A DNA stretch of 64,000 nt from Actinernus sp. WN-2022 (lineage: Eukaryota; Cnidaria; Anthozoa; Actiniaria; Actinernidae), in contig JAOWCC010000936.1 of the NCBI GenBank assembly GCA_030867875.1, positions 74,309,032-74,373,031 of the forward strand, read 5' to 3'. The notes under the pieces are model-generated. The model saw nothing but the letters and a program-made list of their open reading frames with translations. It made no database searches and was not told where the DNA came from. Made by a program: the position numbers and the translations under genes. This document shows, piece after piece, positions 13,701-25,700 of the stretch (the first letter of the stretch is position 1; each line of letters opens with the position of its first letter).

Positions 13701-16700
13701 CTATATTTACATGCCAGAAATTATTAATATCAACATGAGGAAGTATCATGGGCAGTGGTAGAAAACAATGGCAGGAAAAGAAGAGAACAACAAAGGCCCT
13801 TACTTGATAAACTATCTTCTAGATTCCATTTGTTGTAACCACTTTTCCTTTTACTAGAACCACTTCGCTGGTCCAGCTTTCCATCAGGACTGACCATAGC
13901 TAGACTGACTGTCCTCCTTGGATCCCGATTAGGTACAACAGTCAACAAGTGCTGTGCACCAACCACTAATATCTGTATAAGTATACAGATGACCAGTTAG
14001 CCATAGGTACATTTTGTAAATAGACTTATTAGCTTACCCAGTGTAGTTATTAGAACAGGGGCACACACAACAGTTTTATGTACAAGTCATGCAACCTGTA
14101 TAAATGTTATTAAATATTATTATTATTTATTACTACCATATTTCCTCAAATAGAAAAGCTAAGCAAATGCAAAACCAAAGCAATCACCAAATTACTTTTG
14201 ACACTCAATCAAAAACCTCTCCATCACCAAAGGCAAACACAAGGTACATGTAGCTAGTCACCAGGGAATGAGCCAGCTGTGTCATTGCACAATTCCCACT
14301 TTAAGAATACATTTGTCCCTTGAAAAATGAAGGTAAAATTGTACAGCTTTGTCCTGCCTACAAAGGAAATTAAATGCCAATCACTTGCTAAGGGCCAAAT
14401 TGTACCTTCTGGCTCATTCTCTGTAGTGACTGACGGTTCAGTACATTTTTGACTAGCCACCAATGCTGAAGACATTATTTTGACAGGTTAAAAATCATAA
14501 AGTCACATATTATGTGCATTCCTACATGTACTTAAACAGGATATAACTTACATTTAGCTGCCCTGTGAGGGATGCAGGTTTTGTTATTGCTGAATATTGC
14601 TGTCTACCACACCCAACAGCTTTGCGATCTGCATATGGAGGCGTACCAAATCTTTCGTCCTTATAGATGCCGGCTGCTGCTTGCTCGGGCACGAGTTCTG
14701 CCATGAGTTTTTCAAGGGAACACTGGAGAAGGTCAAGCTTTTGGCTAGATTCATGTACACTTTTCTCAGCCTTCAAAAGGAGAGAACAAAAAGAAAAAGA
14801 AATTGTACCTGACATTTACTCTTATCACATGGCAATCATGTTGAGTCCCAGGAGAATAAAACCCTTTGTTTTCTGTCCCATCTAACCTCATTCTGAAACT
14901 GCTCAGTTTGAGGCTACACATGGTAAATCTATTGTTTGTAGCCAACATGGCTGCTACATGATAAGAGCAAATAAAAGGTAGACCTTATGCAAAAATCGCT
15001 GCCCTAATTTGCATATTACCAGAAACTTGGCTTCTTTCAATAATTGGTAAAGTTGAGTACCACCATGTAGAGCATACAGTAATACATGTATATAGTAAGT
15101 AACACAGAGAGGTTCGACTATTTTGTCTTTAATTGTTGGAAATATTCCAGCCCTTACACTTTGGGGGGGGGGGGGGGGGGGGACATGATAACAAGGCTAG
15201 CGAGTCAACATTTGGCTCTGGCAGTATAAAACTCTATAAAATGATATCATGATAACTTACTACCATTTCACCAGACATCGCAGGATCACTAATGGTAGAA
15301 TAAGTACTCAATAGCCACTGCACATTATTCCATTCAAACAAGATTTGGCATTTTACAGTAAATAATACATGTAATTATTCTGTGTGAATATATTAGGTAG
15401 TCAATAAATTTAATACTGCTCTAGCAATGAGCATGCAAAGCAAAAATGGAGCTTTCCATTTTAAAAGTACTCAAATTTTTGTATGTTGTTTTTGCTACCC
15501 TTAGCCAGAACTTCATGTTATCACCTGTTGCTTTATCAACAGTCTAATTAGCAAATGTGATGGAATTGGCTGATAACAGAGAAATCATAGCAACATACAC
15601 CTCATTTTTTTTTATTTTGCATAATAGACACTTTCAGCTTGCCTGTTTGTTGCCCCATTTCAGACAATACAATAGAAATGCATTTATTTAAACCATAGTT
15701 AATAGAGTGGAATGGTTATGAAACTCTGGGACCTTCTTTGTTAGGTTTTTTCAACCACTACCGTGCACAAAACACAATAGAAATTCCAACATGTTAATCA
15801 ATCAGCCAATAGAAACATGAGTTCAGTCGTTCAGGGAACGCTAATGAACTATGTCCGTGCACTATCTTTTGTCTTACCCCCTTCCAACATAAATTAGTGC
15901 CTTTGTTAGCCCTTTTGAAGTTTGCCGGATTTCCTAACCATTCCACTCTATTAACTATAATAATAATAATAAACTTTATTTAAGTGTCAATATGAACATA
16001 GCTGACTATACAGTCTACTAATTGGGGACACTATTTATACCTATAAGAATAATAAATAATATAATATCCTAACTATTATCATATAGATTGTAAAATATGC
16101 TATACTAATTAAAAATGCTATGATCCTATATACAATAATAAAGAATTCAATGTAAGCAAGAAAACGTCTGTAACTCTAAGTTAAACTTATATATTATATA
16201 AAATGTATGGAGTAATGGAATAATTAATATGTGCTAAAATGGGATAATTAATATGTACTAAATGTATATTACCAATCTAGTTTGAACATAGAAAGCAATT
16301 GTCACAGTTATCTGTCAGGAGGTCAGCGATGTCAATTTTCCTAATACATTTACGAAAGTTCTTAAGTCTAGGTAATGTCCTGACACTGGTGCTAAGTTTT
16401 GACCATAACATAGTTCCTAAGTTGCTTATGGTATGTTTACCATATGATACAGTGTTGAATCTGGGAATTGTAAAATCTGCATTTCTTAGGCTATACATTT
16501 GTAGTTACTATTACTAGTTGTGAATAAATCCTGAATATACTTAGGACATAAATTGTTCTTGACTTTATACATTAAAATTTCAATGTCTTGTAATCTCCTA
16601 TTATAAAGAGTAGGAAGACCAGCAGTTTGTAATAATGTGAAGTAGTCCACTGTCTTGTTGCAGTAGACAGCAGTAGACAATGAGTTAAGCACATCAAAAG

Positions 16701-19700
16701 CTGATGTGATTGTGTATAACTAATATAAATACTACTACTACTACTACTACTATCACTAATATAATACTAATATAATATAATTAAACCTATTAAGAAAGTA
16801 CACAGAATACACACTCGCTCGTCTAGGTTTAATGTACAGATTCGAAAGATATCCCTAACAACAGCAGGCGGCAGATCATTTGCTTTTAGAGCCTCATCAT
16901 TGTGGAATCATTACCAGTTGATGTTAAAAATAGTATCCTCTTTGAATATGTTCAAGTCCAAATACTTTGATAGTATTTTATTGCAACAGAAGTTAATTGA
17001 CCATTTTAAAGTTTAGCATTTTGTAATTCACTTATCTTAATCTCTCAGTCTCTAGTCAATATATATTATGTACTTGTTCAATTCCTAGATTACATTAGAT
17101 CGATTTAGCTACATGTTATTAGTTAGTAATTGTTGTTCTTATTTTAATTGTATATAACATACATCTTAGTTTTATCCGCAGTTTTTATCATAAATTATTT
17201 GCTACCTACTGTAGTATATGTAAAGTTATATTTTTTGTACTTAAATTAGTAGTCGAGGGCCACAAGTTTGTAAGCTTTGCTTTTGGGTGTTACCCTCTTT
17301 AAGGTTACCGGATACCTTCAAAATGAAAAAGATGGGGAAAAAATATTTTCGCACAGGAATGTAGTTTTAGTAGTAGTGTCTCATATACCAAAAACTCTGT
17401 TCAAAAAAATATATTGACGGGGAAATACCAAAAGGAAGTTTTTAACCAGAAGTAAAAGGTTCAGTTTAATTGACAGCAGATCAGTAAACACATGGCAAGT
17501 GCTCACTCGCCCGTAACGATGGTGTGGGGAAAGCTAGTGCATATAAATTCATTTAATCATATACCAATGTTTACGTTTATTGAGAAAAGTTTTTCCACAC
17601 ACGATTCCATAATTCCATCAGTTGTTGGCCTTATATCTTACAAAAAGCAAGCAGGATGCCCTTAGCTTGGAAAACAAAGAAAAATGAAAAGCAAAACGAG
17701 GCCAAACAATGCATACAACTACAATTACAAAGCCAAATAGGGGTCCTTGCAAAACCCGACAAGCATTCGTATTTTCACTTTCAGACAGGGTGCCGAGTGG
17801 TCCACATCTGAACATAAAGAAGAATTGATAAGAGCCAGTCGAGAGAATATTTGTTTCCAAGAAAGCTTATATGGAAACGTAAAGTCTGACGGTGACCCTG
17901 AATCGGTTGAAACTTGAAGCCAACACCACGATATCGCTATAGCTGATGTGCTGTTTCAGACGCCTTCAAATCGCTGTCTCCTCTACTAACTATGCTGGCA
18001 TTTAAGGCATCTCTATAGGTGTTCACCTTGGCTTTGTCCCTCAAGGTCTTTTCGTCTTTCCCATTTTTCTAGCCTGGGAAACCAGCCGACTCTTATTGCT
18101 ACCATTTTTCAAGTCACACAAAAAAAAGAACATTTTCTCAATGCGGCACGTACATGTAGCTTTGATTGGAAATCAACATTGGCAGGAAATCTTGACATAT
18201 AGTTGAACTGTGATGAGAAATAATTGGCCAAGAGCTTGCTAATTGTTGGAGGGGCGGGGCTTCAGATTCACGCATGACAGACTGGTAGATTTTTTGAAGT
18301 GCTATTTTCTCGATTTGGATTTTCAACCAAAATAGAGTTTTAAAAAAGCTCCCACTCAAGAGGACTTTATTCGATTTGTGTGAAATTTTCATACAATGTC
18401 AATTGATATCTCAGCTGCAAAACCATGTCAGTTTTGAGAGCTCTTGATGGCGTTTCCCACATACTGGTATCTACTCGGATTATTTTTCGCCTTTTCACAG
18501 AGAGCATGATAACTTTTGAACTAAATCGAATTTTGAAATTCCCGACACGATTTTGTAATACGATTCCTCTGAAATACAACAAAGCAAACAAATTTTTATA
18601 CTTTAAAATATTTTCGGAGTCGGAGCTTCTGAAAGCCATCCCACTAGATTGAAGGAACAGGATGGCGGAAAATTCAAGATTTTCAAAGAAACGTTTTATG
18701 TATTCTTGTAGCCAATTTTATAAGCTTTAAAATGATACATGAATGATTTATCTAGGATGTTTCCTCGAGGCGCTACATAATTTACACCGGAAAACGCACC
18801 CTGAAGGTATCCAGTAACCTTAAATAAAGAATATTATTATTATTATTAATTTTATAATTATCAAATAAATAACCTATAGAAAAATGTAGACAAAACCACC
18901 TGACTTTTCCCTTGAGTAATGTCTTTGTTTTCCTGTATCCCAAGAGGAAGTGTATCAATTTCTATAACTGCCTCCTGGTTAGCTCAGTGGTTAAGCGCTG
19001 GTCTGTTGTGCGTGAGGTGACAGGTTCAAACCCTGGCTGCACCAACATTCAGGGTCTTAAAAATAATAACTGAGTAGAAGGGCTGCCTTTGTGAAACAAT
19101 TTTGTTCTTGAGCTGCAAATGGTTTGACCTTTACATGTTCTTGGATATAAAGGATGTTAAAATATAGGCCCATCAGCTGTGGCTGAAGAGTCACTCGTGG
19201 ATATGCCACTGATTATAATAATTATTATTACTAGTGTACCCAATAGGTAGTGAATGCTGCCACTCAGTTAAGGAAGGGTATTAGGAAAAAAAATCTACAG
19301 TAGCTCTTTTGCAGGAAAAATAATTATATTACTGGGTGAAAAAATGCCAAGGTATTTAATAGATGAATGTATTTTGTAGTTTTGGGGCTAACGTTGTCCC
19401 ATTCATTTTCATTTTGTCCTGGCATATAAACGATTTCCTGGTAAAATTCAAGCCTACCAATTCCAGACATTTTCTTAAGATTCCCAGTACAAAACACTGC
19501 TGTTCTCCCCGGTGAAGTTTAAACAAAGGAATCAACTTGTAAATGCTAATTGACTGTGTTTTGAACCAGCTGCTTGACTTTATTGAAGGCCAATTGATAA
19601 AAGAAAATTATTTGCTGCTCACCATCTTGATTACAGGAGAGATCTTGCTCTTTGTAAAATGATATCCATTATCTCTGCCCCAAACTATCAAACTATATCT

Positions 19701-22700
19701 GTGATTGCCTACACAACTCCAGTGACTCGTGCCACGTCAGAGTCATCTACTACTTAGCATGCATGATCATCAAGTTACAAAACATATTTTGTGGGTTGAA
19801 CTTGCAGATTTAGTAAACTTCATGTCAAAACACAAGACTAACAGGAGCACTGAAGGAACTGCAGTAAAAATACAAACGAAGACGATCAGAATTAGCCTGA
19901 AGTACAGTGTACAACAAATCACTCACAAATTTGCGTAAATTGCTCTCCTACATAAACCTGTCAAAGGATTGCTCCTCCCCTTTCCAATGGAGACTATTAT
20001 GGTACCAGTATTCCTTGAATTAAGAAGGAAGCTTAAATGTTGGAGAATACAAACAACCAAGCATATAACCTACACAGCAAATATAGGCTATCAACTAGTA
20101 TACCTAATAGGTAGTTAATGCTGCTGTTCAGTTAAGGAAATTAATGTATTACAAGATTTCCCAGTAAATTCCCTGAATCTACCAATTCCCAACATTTTCT
20201 TAGGATTCCCAGCAAAATAAACTGCTGTTCTCCGGAAACAGGCATGCATACATGTAGATTTGTAAAAACAGGAAATCAACTGTTATTGTGATAAAATTAT
20301 GTGTTTTGAACCCTGCTGTCACTTTTCAAATTGTAACTATATTGATTTGACTAGAATAAAATTATTTGTTGCTAATCATGTTGATATAGGAGAGATCTTG
20401 CTCTTTGGAAAATAGTCATTATCTCTACCCCAAATTATCAAACTATACGACTTAAACGACTCCAGTGACGCATGGAGTCATCAACTTAGCATGATCATCA
20501 AGTTACAAAACATATTTTGTGGGTTAGTAAACTTCACATCAAAACATGAGACTAATAAGGAGCACTGAAGGAATTGTGGTAAAAATACAAACAAAGGTGA
20601 TCACAATTTATTTACACTTCTTGTAGGATGGCAATAACAACAGATTCTAAGACAGTATGAATAAGTGCCACATTCACATGAAAATACAAAATAAAAGCAG
20701 TAAAAACATACACACCTTCACTTCCAAACCAAAAATAAGACACATGCAGAAGACCATGCATATCGTTTTTGTGTCCTTGCACATGACCACAATGCACTTT
20801 GTGAGATTTGCACATATCGCTTCTGTATTCTTTCGCACAACCACAATGCACTGCTCCGGCAATGTGCCAAAAAAAAACCGGCTCCACTACACAAATTAGT
20901 ACTGATGCCTTGCTTGCTCGCTTCAGGCTCGCTCACTGTGGCAGCAATGACATGCAGAGTATTGTATCAGTGACTGCAAAAATGTCCTCCAGTGGGTAGG
21001 GGAGGAGTGCATTGTGGTCGGCCATGCAAGGGATTGTGGTTGAAACAGCAAATTAATGCAATGAATCATTGTGAGATTTTGTCCAAATTATTAATTGCTG
21101 CTGCGCTCGCTGCATAGCAATAATTGGAAAACAAAGCACTGAATCCTCTGAGATACAAATGTATGTCACATGGTCTGAAATGGGGCAACAAACAGGCAAG
21201 CTGAAAAGGGTCTATAAACCTTCCATAGTGCTTTTAGATAACATGCACACAACAATGAGCTGTGGCACATACTAGTATGAAGATAAATCTGGGATATAGC
21301 CTTTATTTTTATGGCCACTGATTCAATGGAAATATAAAAAAAAAACTTGCTTTTATGAATGTAGCATTTCCTCTAACTCAATATGGAATTTCACCTAAAC
21401 AACATGCACAGATAAACACACCTGTACCTGGATTCAGGTGTGTTCAATATGGAATTTCACCTAGTAAACAACAGGCACAGATGAACCCAGCTGCACCTGG
21501 GTTCATCTTTATATAGCACATGCAGAGCAAAGGAGCTGAATACCATGTATGTTTTATTGACAACAGATTTCAGCAGTTGTTTAATAATATTGTGACCTTG
21601 ATTTGACTGAAATAGCAACTCCAAGTGACCTTAGCTGAACAATGTCCACAGTCATTCTCATTCTATCAACAAGACTTTGCATCTTCTGAAGACGGGCCAC
21701 TAATAGACAATGAGAACTTAAGGTTACTTGAGCCAATCAGTGTTGATTACAAGACAATAATGTTTTGACTTGCTTGAGCTTCGATCCAGTAAAAGGCAAA
21801 TTTGGTTGACAAGTTCTGAAGTCAGTCTTTCAAATGAAGAAAATTGCATTGAGATGCTAGTATTTACACTTTGGAATGCTTTATTTTCGTTTTGCATAGT
21901 TTCTGTTGTCCAAATGGCCCTGGTTATTGCACTGTAATTACAATTCTAGAAATCAATAGAAAAACACTGCAATTCACAGTGAAACTAAAATGGAAGATAT
22001 ATGAAAGTAATTTGTTTAGCTGGCTTTCATCTTGCATTACATGCAAGAGCAAACACTGAAATAGCCCTATTCACAAGTTTTCACAACAGCTTCTAGCTTA
22101 TCAAACGAGTCTTCTCGCCAGCAGCATCATCGTGGAATTGACACTGATATAATCAACTACAATTCAAATTAGGTAAGCTAACTGCAGTGGGAAGCGAGTA
22201 GCAGCTGACGTTTCGAGCATTAGCCTTTTATCATCAGAGTTTCATGCCTTCTTTCACTCTGTCAAAAGGCTAACATCCCACTGCAGTTAGCAAACATGTG
22301 CCTTAATAGACTCTTAGTTGAATAATATACCAGTGTTTATCTTCCCCTCAAATGCAGACCTACATTAGTTTTATAGGAATAGTTATCCATTATGGGATTG
22401 AACTAAATGAAATAGGGATCACTTTGTCTTTAAGGGGGGGGAGAAGTTCCATGAGAGACTTGTACTCTGATTGGACCCATTATACACTCTGTAGCTCTAC
22501 TGTTTTTGTACTGCTCATTCTAAAGTTTAGGGTGTTTTGTTGGGTAAGCCAATACTGTGGCTCATTTCGAGCAGTATGATCTGGCTCTTAAGGGAACAAT
22601 AATGTAGATAAAGAAAGAATATGTAGCCAATGAACCTGCACTGTAACCTGCTGTTCTTCCAAACAGTTTGTTAAATATACATCTATACCATGAAATTGAG

Positions 22701-25700
22701 TCTCATAATAACACACCACTTACCTCTTGTAAGCCTTTCTTATCTTGACCAGATTTTTGTAAAAACTTGATCATGTTCCTAGCCCCTTGAATAACCCTGG
22801 ACTCAATGTCTATATGGTGCCGTACTTCCTCAACTCGTAATTCAATAGGGATCAGTCCAACCCCTGTTGTAGAATTATTTCTGACACCACTAACTTTGTG
22901 CCCTATGCCATCTTCTGTCCCTGGTGTTGATGCAACCTGCTGCTCACGCAATATTGCCATTCGAATAATCTCCATTTTTGTTTTCGCATCCTCAAGCATC
23001 TGTTGGGCCTCTGCAACAAGTTTTGTCCTGTCTTTAGACTTTGTTGTGCCATACGTTTTCAGCATGTTCTCTGCACCTTGTTTGACCTTATTCTCCACCG
23101 CAAGTTGTTTGTTGAGAGAGTTCATTCTGCTATTTAGTAAGTCCTCGTTAGCACTGCCGTTTACTCTGTCTGGGGAGCCTCCATCCTCTCCATCATTAAC
23201 TATAACATAAAGATTTCAATTACTTATTTGAATAACTAAAGAAACTTCTTTAGGATTAGGGTAAGGATTATTGCTTTATGCAAGACTACTTACAGACCCA
23301 GACCTCGGTCTAAACTGAACCTATATGATACAATGCTCAACTTAATCCAAATCCTTAGATCCTGTATGACATGCCCAAGTTCAGCCTACCTACCTGGTTT
23401 TTCGTTACCAGAAACATAACATTTATTTTGTTTGGCCTTAACAGAAGTGCAGTAATTTCCTTTAGGCTTTCCTCGTAAAGATCTACAGATTTAAACTGGA
23501 TCATGGTAGTTCAGATGTCTAGCTAAGTTTTAAGTTTGCAGGACCTGACAGAAGTATAAAAGTGTCAATCATGAAAACATTTAATAATATAAACAAGCCT
23601 GCAGGCAGGTTGAATTAGTATGACAATTAGTCAATAATATTATTATTGAAAAAAAAAGTGTTTTGGGTTTGTGTGTACTTTTTTTGCAAGTTAACCCTGT
23701 GTTTATGTTGTTGTCATGTTCATGCGATCGTACTGAAGACACACTGTGACGAGAAGTCATTGTTTACATACTTCTCATTGTTTTTAATATGTTTTATATA
23801 TTTTTATGTTTGTTTTATCTGTTTAAGTCTTGGAAAATAGCAATAAAAAGTTTGAGATCAACATGAAAAAATTCAGGTCAGTTGGGTTACCGTAAAGACA
23901 TTTATTTTGTTTGGCCTAGCTAAAATGAAACTCTATTTAACCAGGGCCAACAGAATAAAACGTTTAACTGTGTATGCTACACATCTGGTCATTGTTTTGT
24001 TTTATGGAGTTTAAATGGCCATACTTGTGAAATACATCTGTAAACATTTTGTGTTGGCCCCAGGTGAATATTCTGGTTTTACATCAAATGAAAAACATTT
24101 CCTGCTGTTAATTGCTATGACAGGATACGTTTTCACTTAGGATCTGGCGTTCCAGGAGCATACATGTACTTTTATTATTAAAACATTAATGACATGGCTA
24201 ACAAACTACATGTATTTTATGATTTTTGGTACATGTAACTTGAAAGGTAGCACAAGCTAATTACATGTTTTCAAGTGTTTCATGAAACATTTTGGGAGTA
24301 CAGTATATAACAAGGTAATGACAAAGACAATCACAGTTGATCCCTTGGAAAGTAATTAATAAGTTATCCTCAATCAAAGTCATTATTTTCTAGCATAGCA
24401 CCATGAAGTTTTGTCTTGTGGTTGAAAATTGATAGCACTTATAAAATTATCTACAAGGAAACTATCAGGGCAAGATAAGGCATGTCATAATCATTGCTGG
24501 ATCATCTAACTTACTCTTATAATATTACAGATCAGAAACACACAGGAAGACTTTAAACTTCCTTTCTCAAAATCACATTTAGTTTCAATATTGTAACAAA
24601 TCAAATGCTGTCAACTTTGATCGGAAATCCTTTCTCTCATTGTGCTTCATTGAAGAAAGCTTTTGCCAGAAATAACTAAAAATAGCACTACAAAGTATAT
24701 TTACATCACAAATCCTCTTTAGGCAGGGCTTTCAAAATGTTTTTGAGTAAGATGTCAACAAGGAAAGTAAGAGTCTGAAAGAAAATGAGGACAGTTTCAC
24801 TGTCTATTGATAAAGAGAACATAACCAGTGATGTACCTCGAAGCTTGCTGCCAGCTTGTTTATCATGAAAAACATATCAGTCCTTTTCAATAGGCTTTCT
24901 TTGGTATAGTAAAAGCATTATCTATTTTTAGAAGGTGTACTTAAATATACCATGTGACAGGTTGGAAGACTGTGTATGAGTGACAAATAATGGAGGTATA
25001 CTGCACACTTTGAGATAAGAGGGTTAATGTTCATGTGTTATTCATCTCAAAGGGTTTTCAAAGCAATGTTTAACATGTAGCACAAGGAAACAGGAGTACA
25101 GTACCTACATGTACAGCATCTTTGTAAATAATTTTGACTTGCAAAAAAAAAATGTACAAAGGGAATTGAAAGTGGCTACAAAATGGTATACACTGTAGAA
25201 TACAATGCACTGGGACATATACTTGCATATGAATATTCTAATTAGAAGGGTCATTTATTATATTAAAGTGATTTATACATTGACTTAAATTAAAGAACAA
25301 AAAAATTAAATTGCTCTGGATATTGGCAGCACTTTCAAAGAAACTCTTGGAATAATAATTTTAGAAACACAAAAGGTGAGTAAAATAGATTTGTCAGGAA
25401 ATAAAAATGTCCATTGTATCCATTGACAGAAGCAAAGTGGTGGTAATCCTCCACTACTGAAGAACACTGAGGGAAAACGAATATCAATAACAAAACTGTT
25501 TAACTTTTGAAAGGAAGCTGCTAAAAACATTGATCTCCAGCAAGACCTAAGTTTCACAGAAAAAATAGACAAGACATCGGTAATCACACGTTATTTAAAG
25601 GCCAAGCCACTCATCTTCTGGTTTCAACATTTTAATATTACACCCCCAACAAGTAAATCTGCAGATGTACATATATCCAAATTATTCCCACAAGACACCT

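Noticed and set aside
18966..19046. Functional tRNA gene
   Set aside because: Boxes A and B are good but the acceptor stem does not pair and a SINE body with an A/T-rich tail follows.
20612..20999. Five overlapping ORFs on both strands
   Set aside because: Caused by locally repeated CACAATGCAC-type words; no frame shows family similarity or splice sites.
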